Shown here in pieces: positions 21,742-32,940 of a stretch of DNA of 64,000 nt; position 1 is the stretch's first letter, and every line of letters begins with the position of its first letter. The position numbers were made by a program, and so were the translations under genes. A model generated the notes under the pieces. That model saw nothing but the letters and a program-made list of their open reading frames with translations, was not told the origin of the DNA and did not search any database. The DNA comes from Dugong dugon. Taxonomy: Eukaryota > Chordata > Mammalia > Sirenia > Dugongidae. The DNA is taken from the NCBI GenBank assembly GCA_030035585.1, contig CM057476.1:3281001-3345000 (forward strand), written 5' to 3'.

Positions 21742-22370
21742 TAAAAAAAATAATAATTGATTTTATCTTTTGCTGTTGTTGAAAATAAACACGGAACATA
21801 CACCAATTCAATAGTTCCTACCTGTACAGTTCAGTGACACTGATTTACATTCTTCAAGTTGCGCAACCGTTCTCACCCTCCTTTTCTGAGCTGTTCCTCC
21901 CTTATTAACATAAACTTACTGCTCCCTAGGGTTTGTATCTAATCTTTCCAGTTTCTCTTGTCAGTTTGATCCCATACAGATAGATCTTAAAAGAGCACAA
22001 TGCTCAAGGCAGACATCCTTTACTAGTTAAGCTACTGTTTGGTTTTAAGAAGACTTCAGGGGATATTTTCGGGGGTACGGTTAAAAGATTATCTCAGGGC
22101 AGTAGTTTCAGGGGTTCATCCAGCCTCCATGGCTCCAAAGTCTGGATTCCGTGAATATTTGAAATTCGTTCATTATTTCCCCCTTTTGATTAGGATCCTC
22201 CTGTAGAATCTTTGATCAAAACATTCAGTAACAGTAGCCAGGAACCATCCAGTTCTTCTGGTCTCACAACAAAGAAGGCAGTTGTTCATAGAGGCAATTA
22301 ACCACATATTCCATTTCCTCCTTCTATTCCTCACTCTGCTTCTTCTGTTGCTCCAGGCGAACAGGGACCA
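21742..22370 (-). mobile_element. LINE 3' end (afrotherian L1-like family)
   Basis: On the minus strand it shares its order of blocks with 25665, 28530, 32941, 40921 and 61310: GAACAACTGCCTTC, AACTGGATGGTTCC, ATCAAAGATTC, CCTGATCAAAAGGG, CAGTAAGTTTATG and CACTGAACTGTACAG, then an A-rich tail. The class is inferred from the A-tail and 5' truncation. Confidence 0.65.
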
Positions 22371-22611
22371 GTTCATTCATTATTATTTTTACACGACTTT
22401 TTAAGTCAGGACTGAAGAGGTGCCTGAACTGCCCTAGCCCTCTGAAGCCCAGGGACCATACCTGACGTAACAGGATGCAAAGCTGTCAAGGACAACGCCA
22501 GCGTCAGAATTCAGAAGTCTACAGAGATCTGCTTAAAGTGCTGACCCATGCTGCTTCACTTCATGGCTGCTGTGGACTTCAGTATATAGATGTTAGCTAA
22601 ATAGGTAATTC
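22371..22611. other. unassigned noncoding
   Basis: Nothing was recognised. Confidence 0.5.
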
Positions 22612-22826
22612 TGTGGTCCCTAGATGATGCAAATTGTTAACTCACTCAGCTGGTATCCAAAAGGTTGATGAACTCACCCAGAGGAACCCTGGAAGAAAGG
22701 CCTGGTGATCTACTTTCAAAAGATCACAGCCTTGAAAACTCTATGGACCAGTTCTACTCTGTACACATGGGGTCACCATGAGTTGGAATCCACTCAATGG
22801 CAACTGGTTATTTTTCTGTTCATTTG
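22612..22826 (+). mobile_element. AfroSINE (B form)
   Basis: From GTGGTCCCTAGATGATGCAA to GTTGGAATCCACTCAATGGC. Confidence 0.85.
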
Positions 22827-22828
22827 TT

Positions 22829-23028
22829 TTGGTGGTGCAAACGGTTGGTATGCTTGCGGGCTAACCAAAAGGTTGTAGGTTTGAGTCTACCCAGGGGCGC
22901 CTGGGAAGAAAGGCCTGCAGATCTCCTCCTAAAAAATCAGCTACTGAAAACCCTATGGAGCACAGTTCTACTCCAACACCCATGGGGTCGCCATGAGTCA
23001 GGATCGACTTGACAGCAACTGGTTACCC
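22829..23028 (+). mobile_element. AfroSINE (B form), in tandem with the previous one
   Basis: From TGGTGGTGCAAACGGTTGGT to GTCAGGATCGACTTGACAGC. It probably inserted into the T-rich tail of the copy at 22612. Confidence 0.87.
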
Positions 23029-23404
23029 AGTCGATTAAAGGAATGAGAAATGTAGCCGTCTGGGAAAACAGAAATGCGAGTATCTTACGTTCTGGAAAAT
23101 ACAGCATTCCTACGTTGTGGTCTCTAGGGTCACATGCCAGACTATCTTGTAGAAGACACTGGGCACTCAGCGTTTTGCCATCATATGAGCATCCTGCGTC
23201 CCAGATACGACCCTTCACTGATCTGCGGTGTGCTCATCCCAGGCTGGCCGTCTGTCTGTCTCCTCCAAGGCCCAAGGATCTAGAACCTCGTAGTTCTCAG
23301 GTGGAGCTCAGAAAACAAGAACTTCCTGGGAGGGCAGAGGCTAGCTCTCGCCCGCTCTCTCTGCCCCGAGTCTGATGTCTCTAGACTTGTTGCCGATTTC
23401 GCTG
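23029..23404. other. unassigned noncoding
   Basis: Nothing was recognised. Confidence 0.5.
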
Positions 23405-23541
23405 GCAGTGGGCCGAATTGTGCAAACTCTTGAACAGTTACCTTAACGTATCTGCCACTCCTTGGAAGCCCTGTGGGGCAGTTCTGCTCTGTCCTGTAGG
23501 GTCACTATGAGTTGGAATTGACTCAATGGCAATGGGTAACA
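23405..23541 (+). mobile_element. AfroSINE (A form), internally deleted
   Basis: GGGCCGAATTGTGCAAACTC joins GTATCTGCCACTCCTTGGAA and ends GTTGGAATTGACTCAATGGC. The B-box part is lost. Confidence 0.78.
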
Positions 23542-23588
23542 CATCTGAGATGGCAGATGATTCTGACCAAAGATACATATTGGACCAC

Positions 23589-24121
23589 TGTCATGGATTG
23601 AGTTGTGTCCCCAAAAAATATCTGTCAGTTTGGCTGGGTCATAATTCCCAGTGTTGTATGACTGTGTAATCTGATGTGATTTCCTTCTGTGTTGTAAACT
23701 CTATCACTATAATGAGGTTATATGTGATCTCCTTATGTGTTGTAAATTCTGTCACTGTGATGAGGTTATGCTGATGAGGTTTACAAGATTAGATAGTGTC
23801 TTAATCCAGTCTCTTTTGAGATATAAAAGAGAGAAGCGAGCAGAGACACATGGGAACCTCATACCACCAAGAAAGCAGTGCCAAGAGCAGAGCGTGTCCT
23901 TTGGACCTGAGGTTCCCGCGCTGAGATGCTCCCAGACCAAGGGAAGACTGATGCATCACAAGACCTTTCTCTAGAGACGACAGAGAGAGAAGGCCTTCCC
24001 CTGGAGCTGGCGCCCTAAATTTGGATTTGTAGCCTACTGGACTGTGAGAGAATAAACTTCTCTTTGTTAAAGCCATCCACTTGTGGCAATTCTGTTAGAG
24101 CAGCACTAGATGACTAAGACA
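23589..24121 (+). mobile_element. solo LTR, afrotherian MaLR-like family, with internal tandem duplication
   Basis: 533 bp from TGTCATGGATTGAGTTGTGT to AGATGACTAAGACA, flanked by ACCAC (23584-23588) and CCCAC (24122-24126). A tandem duplication of about 47 bp (CTCTATCACTATAATGAGG and CTGTCACTGTGATGAGG, near 23677-23770) makes it longer than its relatives. Confidence 0.88.
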
Positions 24122-24157
24122 CCCACTAAGCAATCTCATCCTTGGCTTCTTGCTTTC

Positions 24158-24377
24158 CATTTGCTGTTGTGTTGTTAGGCGTCCTTGAGTCGATTCCGAC
24201 TCATAGCGACCCACATAGGGCAGACAGAGCAGAACTGCGCCCATAGGGTTTCCTAGGCTCTAATCTTTATGGGAGCAGATCACCTGGTCTTTCCTCCCTC
24301 GGAGCCGCTGCTGGTTTGAACCGCCATCCTTTAGGTTAGCAGCTGAGCGCTTAACCATTGCACCATTAGGGCTTCTT
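24158..24377 (-). mobile_element. AfroSINE (A form)
   Basis: From GTTGTTAGGCGTCCTTGAGT to CATTGCACCATTAGGGCTTC. Confidence 0.87.
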
Positions 24378-24988
24378 CTATTTTCCGTAAGAGTTAGAAA
24401 AAAAAAAGACATAAGGAAAATGCAGCATTATAAGCTGTCAGCAGCTTCCAAGATGACGGAGATTACCCATCTCACATTCATTATGGTGCAATTACTCTCC
24501 TTCTCGGCTGTTCGGTGGCCTTTCCTTCCATGTTCCACACACGGGGGCTTGGCTGCGTGTCTGAAGGCAGAGCATTCTAGAAGCCGGCGTGAAGTCCCCA
24601 GCGGGGACCTTTTAATCACCATTTACTCCATTATGGCAAGTTCATTCTTATCCCACACAGACTTTACAGCAAGTTCCAGAACACTGAGAGAGACACGCTC
24701 TCTAGAGGTTTTGCAGACACCAGACACTGGCGAGCCCTGGGGACACCAGCCAGAAAATGTTTCTCTGCATAGGTCACGGGGATGCTCACCGGTGAGTTAG
24801 CGCAGGGGACGGACCAAGGACGGGAGAAAAGAACTTGTCTTCTGCCCGGACAGGCCAGCTTTCCTAGGGGACGCCTTCTCCACGAGGCTCCTGGCTTCTT
24901 TCCTGGATACAACCCAGGGATAGCATTTAAAATACGACACATTCTGTCACATGGCCAACACACCTTGTGCGCAGCAACCACCGGTCCC
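24378..24988. other. unassigned noncoding
   Basis: No repeat was recognised. A 126-codon frame at 24420-24800 shows no known domain. Confidence 0.5.
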
Positions 24989-25215
24989 TCAGTGGAGGCT
25001 TGCATATTGCTATGATGCTGAGCTTCCAGGCTAAGAGGGACTAGGAAGAAAGGCCTGGCGATCGACTTCTGAAAACCAGCCAGTGAAAACCCTCTGGATC
25101 ACAATGGTCCTATCCTCAGCCCATCAAGGGGATGGTGCAGGACCGAGCAGCATTTGGTTCCATTGGGCATGGGGTCACCATGTGTCGGGGACAACTCGAC
25201 AGCAGCTACTACAAC
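24989..25215 (+). mobile_element. tRNA-Gly-type SINE, headless
   Basis: AGTGGAGGCTTGCATATTGC, GGACTAGGAAGAAAGGCCTG and GAAAACCCTCTGGATCACAA are the body; it ends CGACAGCAGCTACTACAACC. Confidence 0.78.
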
Positions 25216-25664
25216 CATGTTTACAGAGGGCTTTGAACGTGAACAGAGAAATGGCAGAGAGAAAGGCAAAAAACTAAGAGCGCAAAACCTTACAGGACCA
25301 GACGACAGGGAAAAGGGGGTCACTTGGGTCTTGGAAATCCCACCCTTCTCTTCATCGGCCTTTCTCTTTGTTCATCTCCCTTCAAATAAGCACACTCCTG
25401 AACTGTTTAAATTAGACGGTCAAAGGGCTGGCAATCGGGAGGTGATGGAAAAAGAAAATCGTTGGAGGTATTTTTTTAAGAAGCATTTTCTTTAACTTTT
25501 TATATGAAAAAAAAAAAAAAAAAAGAACCCAGCAGTTTCCATAGCAACAGACCCATCACCTGCCTCTTTGGAGGCAGTTCAAGAGCTAAGAGCTAAGCAG
25601 CAATGCCAGGTGACTGGATTTCAGAATTTTGTATGAGGCTTTTCCAGGTACAGGTAACTTATTT
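25216..25664. other. unassigned, with an A-tract
   Basis: An A-run of about 18 lies at 25507-25524. Nothing else was recognised. Confidence 0.55.
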
Positions 25665-26474
25665 TATATATACATATATATAGAATTTATTTTATTTTTG
25701 TTGTTGCTTCTAAGAATATACACAGTAGAACATACACCAATTCAAGTTTCTACATGTACAATTCAGTGACATTGATTACTATCTTGGAGTTGTGCAACCA
25801 TTCTCATCCTCCTTTTCTGAGTTGTTCCTCCCCACTTAACATAAACTCACACCCCCTAAAGGTTCCTGTCTAATCTTTTGAGTTGCTGTTGTCAGCTTGA
25901 TTCCATATAGATAGATCTTAAAAAAGCACAATGCTCAAGGCAAACATTCTTTACTAGTTAAGCTAAGCTATTGTTTGGTTTTAAGAAGACTTCAGAGGAT
26001 ATTTTTTGGTTTAAGGTTTAAAGATTATTTCAGGGCAATAGTTTCAGGGGTTCATCCAGCCTCCATGGCTCCAGAAATTCTGGACTCCCTGAGAATTTGA
26101 AATTTGTTCTATGTTTGTCCCCCTTTTGATCAGGACTCTTCCATAGAATGTTTGATCAAAATGTTCAGTAATGGTAGCTGGATACCATCCAGTTCTTCTG
26201 GTCACATGGCAAAGGAGGCAATTGTTCATGGAGGCAATTAGCCACACATTCCATATCTTCCTATTCCTGACTCTCCTTCCTCTGTTGCTTCAGGCGAATA
26301 GACATCAATTACTGTGCTTTGGATGGCCGCTTGCAAGCTTTTGAGACTCCAGGCACCATGTAACATACTAAGAGGTAGAACAGAAGCACTAAACACATTA
26401 TTATGCCAATTAACTGGGATGTCCCATGAAACAATGACCCTAAACCTCCAAACCAAGGAACCAAATCCCATGAG
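25665..26474 (-). mobile_element. LINE 3' end (same family as 21742), longest copy
   Basis: The minus-strand blocks match the family and extend further 5' (CTCAAAAGCTTGCAAGCGGC, GCCTGAAGCAACAGAGG, AACATACTAAG reversed). The 3' end at 25665 is AT-rich, replacing a clean poly-A. Confidence 0.65.
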
Positions 26475-26486
26475 GTATTTAGCTCT

Positions 26487-26870
26487 ACTTAGCACTCTTT
26501 TTTTTTTTTTTTTTTTTTTGTCTTTGTTGTAAATACATCACACAACTTTGCCAATTCACCTTTTTAGGTGTATATCTTACTGACAGCAATTACATTAATC
26601 AGCTATACAACTCTACCCTTAATCAATGCAATTTTTCCATCACTATAAACCAAAACTCAGTACATCATAAGCAATAAATCCCCCTCTGCCTCCATCCCAT
26701 AGATATGGGTGACTTTTTATTCTTCTTGGAGTAATGCTCTTAGTGGCTTCAATTAACCTCCAGGGAGAGGAGCCCAATATAACCACCTTTAGGCCTCCGT
26801 ATAATTTTTAAACATCTTCCTTTTAGTCTCCCCTACCTCTGTCCGATTTAAAAATAGGATTTCTTAATGA
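26487..26870 (-). mobile_element. LINE-like 3' UTR with long poly-T
   Basis: A T-run of about 23 (26491-26519) followed by CTTTGTTGTAAATACATCAC and a region that reads like a reversed LINE 3' UTR. Its family was not identified. Confidence 0.45.
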
Positions 26871-27105
26871 ATTCTTTGGATCTTGACTTAAGACCACTTC
26901 CTAATGGTCTTTCATCACAGAGCTAATCGCTGCAACTGCATTTCAAGTGCAATGGGTCAGGGGACAAAAGAGAAAATTGAAATTAAATGCTGTCTGTGCC
27001 AAGGGGGAAGGACCACGAAGGGGTGGCTAAGTCTTCATTTATTCCAAAGCAAACAGGAAAGGTATTTATTGCCACTATCTTTGGTCAAAGACAAGTTGGT
27101 ATTAT

Positions 27106-27340
27106 TTCTGCTAACAGAAAGGTGGGAGGTTCAAGACTACCCACAGGCACCTTGGAAGAAAGGCTTGGCAATTGACTTCTGAAAAATCAGCCATTGAAAA
27201 TCCCATGGAGCACAGTTCTACTCCTACACACATGGGGGCGCCATAAGTCCGAGTTGACTTGACGGCAACTGGTTTGTTTTTGGTTTTGGGTATATGCCAG
27301 ACACTGTTGCAAGCATCTAACAAATATTAGCCCACTGAAT
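27106..27340 (+). mobile_element. 5'-truncated AfroSINE joined to a MIR-like 3' flank
   Basis: The SINE part begins GCTAACAGAAAGGTGGGAGG and ends GTTGACTTGACGGCAACTGG, then TTTGTTTTTGGTTTTGG. It is followed by ATGCCAGACACTGTTGCAAG and CAAATATTAGCCCACTGAA. The same combination recurs at 53080-53325. Confidence 0.8.
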
Positions 27341-27486
27341 GTGGCCCAGCTTGATATCCAGAGCCAGAGCCTCACGCCTCCCTCCTGTGGCCATCATTAA
27401 CAGATAAATGACAGCAGAATCTGAAATTTACTTCATTCATCACTTGTTTACCACCTCCCTGTACGCAAACACCAGGGGCATCTTTG

Positions 27487-27585
27487 TTGTTCTTGTTAGA
27501 TGCCATCGAGTTGATTTCAACTCATAATGACCCCATGTGGCAGAGTAGAACTGCCCCATGGGGTTTTCTAGGCTGTAATCTTTAC
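27487..27585 (-). mobile_element. AfroSINE 3' half
   Basis: GTTGTTCTTGTTAGATGCCA to TTTTCTAGGCTGTAATCTTT; truncated where the next SINE begins in the opposite direction. Confidence 0.8.
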
Positions 27586-27800
27586 CAAAAAGAGCCTTGG
27601 TGGTGCAACAGTTAAACGCTCAGACGCTAACTAAAAAGGTCAGTGGTTCGTACTCACCAGCGGCTCCACAGGAGAAAAGACCTAGCGATCTGCTCCCATA
27701 AAGATTACAGCTTAGGAAACTCTATGGGGCAGTTCTATTCTGTTACATGGGATCGCTACATGTCAGAATTGACTCAAACGCATCTAACAACAACAAAATC
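27586..27800 (+). mobile_element. AfroSINE (A form), inverted relative to its neighbour
   Basis: GAGCCTTGGTGGTGCAACAG to GTCAGAATTGACTCAAACGC, with an AACAACAAC tail. Together with 27487-27585 it forms an inverted pair. Confidence 0.85.
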
Positions 27801-27919
27801 AACAACTTTATCTCAATTCACAAACTTAAAATTTTGCCATATAATTTTGTTTTCCTCCCCTGAGATATATGCATGTATATGCATGTATGTATGTATCATA
27901 TAGACTTTTTTTTGATCCA

Positions 27920-28495
27920 TTTGAAAGTGTGAAGCAGACACTATGACACTTCACCCCTGAACACTGCACACGCATCCCCTAAGAACAAGAAACTTGCCCC
28001 ATGTAACCACAATGCAACATCACACTCAAGACATTGATTACAAATTCAATAATACCACATAATATACAGTCTACGGTCAAATTTCCCCAATTGCCAGGGG
28101 CTGGGGGAGAAGGCTTAATGGGGAGTGACAGCTTAATGGGTACAGGGTTTCCCTTGGGGTGATGAAAAGTTCTGGTTCTAGATAGTGGCTATGCTGTAAA
28201 TGCACTAAATACCCCTGAATTGTTCACTCTAAAATTGTTAATTTTATGTTACATGAATTTCACCTCAATAATACTAATAATAAAATTTTCAAACTATCTC
28301 AAAATATCTCTCCTAGGAGGTTTTTCAGTTTTTAAATCCAGAATTGTGCGTTGCATCTGCTACCAGATCTCCTTAGTCTTTGTTCACCTCAAGAGTCCCC
28401 TCATGCTTTTTCTCAAGACATCAACATTTTTCAAGGGTCCAGGCCAGCTGTCTTTGGAGAATAACCCACACTCCGGATTTCTGTGACTAGATTCA
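27920..28495. mobile_element. L1M 3' UTR fragments
   Basis: CCAGGGGCTGGGGGAGAAGG, GGGTACAGGGTTTCCCTTGG and TTGTTAATTTTATGTTACAT, then ATTTCACCTCAATAATA, are the L1M 3' UTR on the plus strand (28090-28290). Flanking parts (27920-28090, 28320-28495) read as further L1-derived sequence, the latter probably inverted. Confidence 0.7.
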
Positions 28496-28512
28496 GGTTA
28501 AATACTTTTGGC

Positions 28513-29191
28513 AAGAATAGATGTCACAGTTCCTCCTTTGCCATGAGACCAGAAGAACTGGATGGTGCCTGGCTACCAATATTGAATATTTTGATTAAAC
28601 AGTCTATGGAAAAATGAACAACTACCTCCTTTGCCATGAGACCAGAAGAAATGGATGGTGCCTGGCTACCACTGCTGAACATTTTGATCAAAGATTCTAT
28701 AGAAGAATCCTGATCAAAAGGGGGAAAATAATGAACAAATTTCAAATTGTCATAAAATCCAGAATTTCTGGATCCATGGAGGCTGGACAGACCCTCAAAA
28801 CTACTGCCCTGAAATAATCTCTAAACCTTAAACAAAAAATATTCTTTATGTTTTAAAGAATTTTAAAGTCTTCTTTAAACAAAACAGTAGTTTAGCTTAA
28901 TTGGTAAAGTGTGTCTGCCTTGGGCACTGTGCTCTTTTAAAGAACTATCTATATGAGATCAAACTGACAATAGCAACTCAAAAGTTATATAGGAAGCTTA
29001 AGAAGCAGTGAGTTTATGTTAACAGGGGAGGAACAACTCAGAAAAGGAGGGTGAGACTGGTTGCACATTGTAATCGACGTCACTGAATTGTACAGGTAGA
29101 AACTGCTGACTTGGGTACGTTCTGCTGTGTATATTTTCAACAAGAAAAAAATGAAATACATTATTTAAAAAAAAAAGAACAGATGTCACAG
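28513..29191 (+). mobile_element. LINE 3' end with 17-bp TSD and internal tandem duplication
   Basis: The insertion (28530-29174) is bounded by AAGAATAGATGTCACAG (28513-28529) and AAGAACAGATGTCACAG (29175-29191). It ends in an A-rich tail after TGTATATTTTCAACAAG. Near the 5' end the block CTCCTTTGCCATGAGACCAG is repeated about 92 bp later. The TSD and A-tail prove target-primed LINE insertion with 5' truncation. Confidence 0.85.
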
Positions 29192-29934
29192 GAAGGAGAA
29201 ATACATCAGAAATGAAGAGAAGTGGCTACCCAGAGGGGAGAGGGGTGAGTGAGAATGGGGTACAGGAGAAGACCGTGGGGACTGAAGCTCCGATTCCCGT
29301 TTTACAGATGGTCGGGGGAGCTAGATTTCTGTTGGCCTCAAATACAAGTCCTTGGAAGTGAATATTCCCCCACTCTTGCCAAGTGCCTGCCACTTGACAG
29401 CTGTGAGAACAAGCTAGCTGGCACTGGGCTTGCCTCTCTGCAGGTGACTGCCGGGGACACCATGTAGTTCCTCCTGGCTCAGAGTCTCCCCCAGGTGAGC
29501 AGGGCCAGTGTCCCTTGGCTGGAAGCTTGTCTCAGGATGCTGGTTTCAGAGGACGCCTACAGGCTTGGAAGCAGCTCTGCATTTAGCCGTGGGACCAGCT
29601 GTTCCTTGAGCCACCCGCTTGCAGCTAGCCACACATCATTGGAGGGGAAATGAAAAGTCGCTAGGTGGGCTGCAACCCCAATTCTGCTTAATTAGACAGG
29701 CAAGCTGAGCGCCAGACGGGTAACATATGAGTGAAGTGGACTAGGGCTCATATGGGGATCTGGCGTGTCCATGGCCACCCGAGGCGGGCAGCTGCCACTC
29801 AGCCCCAGGCATGCCCTGCTGCGAGGAAATGCCGCCCACATAGCCGGACACTCTGAGTTTCCAAGGGAAGCCGGAAGCCTAACATTCTATGTGAAGTCTC
29901 CTGATTTTTTTTTTTTTTAAGTATTAGCAACTAG
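29192..29934. other. unassigned noncoding
   Basis: Moderately GC-rich sequence ending with a T-run at 29906-29918. Nothing was recognised. Confidence 0.5.
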
Positions 29935-29935
29935 G

Positions 29936-30146
29936 CAAGGAGCCTTGGTGGCGAAAACAGTTAAGCGAGAGCTGTTAACCAAAAGATCCGTGGTTCAAAC
30001 CCACCCAGGGGCTCCTCGGGAGGACAGCCTGCTGATCTGCTCCCATAAAGAGTACAGCCTAGAAAACCCTATGGAGGAGCTGTTCTAGTCTGTCACACGG
30101 GGTCACTATGAGTTGGAATCTGCTTGATGGCCCTCAACAACAAGCA
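29936..30146 (+). mobile_element. AfroSINE (A form)
   Basis: AAGGAGCCTTGGTGGCGAAA to GTTGGAATCTGCTTGATGGC, with an AACAACAAG tail. Confidence 0.86.
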
Positions 30147-30217
30147 ACTAGGTTGGGCATTTGTGTTGTTTTTGGGATATACAGTCTCACATTCAGAATT
30201 TCCCAATCATCAGTACC

Positions 30218-30440
30218 ATCAAGGTCTCTGGGTGGCCCAAATGGTTTGTGATCAACTATTAACCTACAGGTTGGCGGTCTGAACCCATCCAGAGGCACCA
30301 GGGAAGAAAGGCCTGGCGATCTGCTTCTATAAAGTTTACAGCCAAAAAACTCTACGGAGCAGTTCTACTCGTACACACATGGAATCTCCATGAGTCAGAA
30401 TCGACCCAAAGGCAATGGGTTTTGCTTTGTTTTTACCAGC
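30218..30440 (+). mobile_element. AfroSINE
   Basis: AGGTCTCTGGGTGGCCCAAA to GTCAGAATCGACCCAAAGGC and a T-rich tail. Confidence 0.85.
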
Positions 30441-30455
30441 ACCTTTACCACAAGG

Positions 30456-30604
30456 GGAACCCTGGTGGCACAGTGGTTAAGAGCTCAGCTACTAATCAAA
30501 AGGTCGGCAGTTCGAATCCACCAGCCATTCCTTGGAAACCCTACGGGGCAGTTCTACTCTGTCCTATTGGGTTGCTATGAGTCGGAATGCACTTGTTGCC
30601 AATG
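30456..30604 (+). mobile_element. AfroSINE (A form)
   Basis: GGGAACCCTGGTGGCACAGT to GTCGGAATGCACTTGTTGCC. The head is well kept (GGCAGTTCGAATCCACC). Confidence 0.88.
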
Positions 30605-31020
30605 GATCACCACGAGGCAGAAGAAACTCACTTTCCCAGACTCCCTTGCTGCTGGTGTGTGGTCACATGACTGGGCCTCAGCCTATCAGGCCCAGCCACA
30701 TAAGACACTGATGCAGAAGAGAAGGAGAGGGTGCATTTTCTGGCATGGGGAGCTTTGGGAGGGTGGGGGGACATGGCCTGGCACCAGTGCTCCAGGTCGA
30801 CAATGACAGCTGCAGACCTCATTCTGGGCTGCAGTGGGGCTTTCAAAGGAGATGTCTCCAGAGAGGGGTGGAGCCATTGCTCGGGGCTCTTGGGCCCCAT
30901 AGCCTGATGCTGGTCTACTGAAGATGTTGTGAGCCACCGAACATCCTTTAAGACGTTCATTTTCTGCCTAACCCAGCCAGGGTGGATTCTGTTGTTTGCA
31001 ACTAAGAACTACAGCTAATA
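30605..31020. other. unassigned, possibly an old LTR
   Basis: GTGTGTGGTCACATGACTGG and GTGGATTCTGTTGTTTGCAA, then CTAAGAACTACAGCTAATAG, hint at a MaLR/ERVL-type LTR end. Not secure. Confidence 0.35.
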
Positions 31021-31099
31021 GATCAACTAGTGCCATACATTTTAAAGCCCCACAGAGCCCAAACAAAACACACCCGTGGAACTGATTAGGTTCTACATG

Positions 31100-31445
31100 C
31101 AGAGTTTGTTGTTATCTGCTGTCCAGTTGTCTCTGACGCACGGTAATCCCATGGATGATGCAAGGAAATGCTGCCCGGCCCTGTGCCATTCCCATGATTG
31201 GTTGTGGATAGGATTGTTGTGATCCATAGGGCATTCACTGGCTGATCTTCAGAAGTAGATCTCCAGGCCTTTCTTCCTGGTCTGTATAAGTCTGGAGCTC
31301 CACTGAAGCCTGTTCAGCATCATATCAACATGCAAGCCTCCATTGACAGATGGGTGGTGGCTGTGCATGAGGTGCATTGGCCAGGAATGGAAGCTGGGTC
31401 TCCTGCACGGAAGGCGAGAATTCTACCACTGAGCCACCACTGCTG
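31100..31445 (-). mobile_element. tRNA-Gly-headed SINE, nearly full length
   Basis: On the minus strand, GTGGTGGCTCAGTGGTAGAA, TTCTCGCCTTCCGTGCAGGA and a B-box-like CTTCCATTCCTGGCCAATGC form the tRNA head. The end is RTE-like (31100-31150). Confidence 0.85.
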
Positions 31446-32197
31446 CCTTGTAGAGTCCAGGGCAGGAGAATGGGAGGAATATCCCTGGACCTTGACAACT
31501 CTCTCAGTTGAAGTTATTCACGAGGCTGGCAGAAAGAGCCATCAGAAGGAGAATGCCCAGGGCACTAACGTGATTCTGTAGCACGTGGTGCGCCATACTC
31601 CATGGAGCAGCCAGACGTCCCTGCTGCAGGCTGGAAGGAAAAAGTCCCTGGAAGGGGACAATCCCATATGGCACTGTCCTCTCCGGCTGCTCGCACGGCT
31701 GGGACCTCAAAGAATTACACATCCCCTGTGTCATCTTCTCCTCAAGTCCACACCGCCTGCCTGTCCATGACCTCAGGGACTGTTGTCAAATCCAGTCCTG
31801 CCTTGTCCTTGCCCACTCTTCCCTCTAGCCAACCACAGAGAGGAAAGCTGAAAATATTGCTTGGGAGAAGGCCCCTGGCTGCCCAGATGGCCTTGACTAG
31901 GGTGAGCTGGGAATCTTTGCTTTGTCCTGCTGAGAAAAGGTTTTCTTTGCAAATTTTCTGGAAGTTACTTAGGGGTAAAGGATGGAAAGAAATGACCACG
32001 GATAAGAAATCCAGCTGGTACAGATTTCACTTTACAAACTCAGAGGTTCCATTTCTCACTTCTAATTGAACTAATTTCACTTTCAGGCCATTTTTTCATA
32101 AGATGGCAAAGCTTAGTCTCAGCGACTGAGGCTGCTCATTCTCTACCCAACTGCTAACGCTTCTCTTCATCCTGTTTAAATGACTCTCGATGTTGTC
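31446..32197. other. unassigned noncoding
   Basis: A 155-codon plus-strand frame (31602-32069) has no recognisable domain. No repeat was recognised. Confidence 0.5.
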
Positions 32198-32400
32198 TGG
32201 GAGTCCTTTCGTGGTGCAAATGGTTAAGTGCTCAGCTGCTAACTGAAAGATGCTAACCCACCCAGAGGCACCATGGAAGAAAGGCCTGGTGATCTACTTC
32301 TGAAAAATCAGCCATTGAAAACCCTATGAAACACAGTTCTGCTCTGACACACATGGGGTCACCATAAGGCAGAATCAACTCAATGGCTACTGGTTATTTT
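32198..32400 (+). mobile_element. AfroSINE (B form)
   Basis: GGGAGTCCTTTCGTGGTGCA to GGCAGAATCAACTCAATGGC. Confidence 0.85.
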
Positions 32401-32582
32401 AATGTTGTCTGGGAAGAAAGCCCTGAAGATTTACTTCTGAAAAGTAGCCAGTGAAAACCCTATGGCTCACAGCTGTCCAGTACACAGCTGATCATTGGGT
32501 TGGCAAGGGACCCGGCACCATTTTATTCCCGCGTGCATGGGGTCACCAAGAGTCAGTGCTGATGGAATGACAACTAGCAACT
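32401..32582 (+). mobile_element. tRNA-Gly-type SINE, 5' truncated
   Basis: GGGAAGAAAGCCCTGAAGAT, AAAACCCTATGGCTCACAGC and TGATGGAATGACAACTAGCA. Confidence 0.72.
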
Positions 32583-32642
32583 ACGATGTTGTCTATGAAG
32601 CGTGTACTCAGCTCAAAGGATGCACAAGAAGTAATGTGTGGA

Positions 32643-32644
<2 letters not shown>

Positions 32645-32696
<52 letters not shown>

Positions 32697-32702
32697 TGTG
32701 TG
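32645..32702. repeat. (GT)n microsatellite
   Basis: About 25 TG dinucleotides with one interruption (GTGAGTGTG) at the right end. Confidence 0.95.
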
Positions 32703-32940
32703 GTGCCTTGGAGACAAGCAGCTCCTTCTAGAAGAAGCTGAAAATCTCCTTCCCAGGCACCACCTGCCAGAATCTCATTGAAGTGTGGATGATGAAAGCA
32801 AACTTTGTGCCTTTTATGAGGAACGTGTGACCACAAAAGTGGCTGCTCAGGCTCTGGATAAGGAGTGGTTTATCCAGATGCATTAGGTGGTTTGCATCTG
32901 TGTTGGGAACAGCAACAAAGCTCCCTGTGAAGCTGGGTGT

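Noticed and set aside
32495-32836. ORFs with poly-(VC) or poly-(HT)
   Set aside because: They translate the GT microsatellite.
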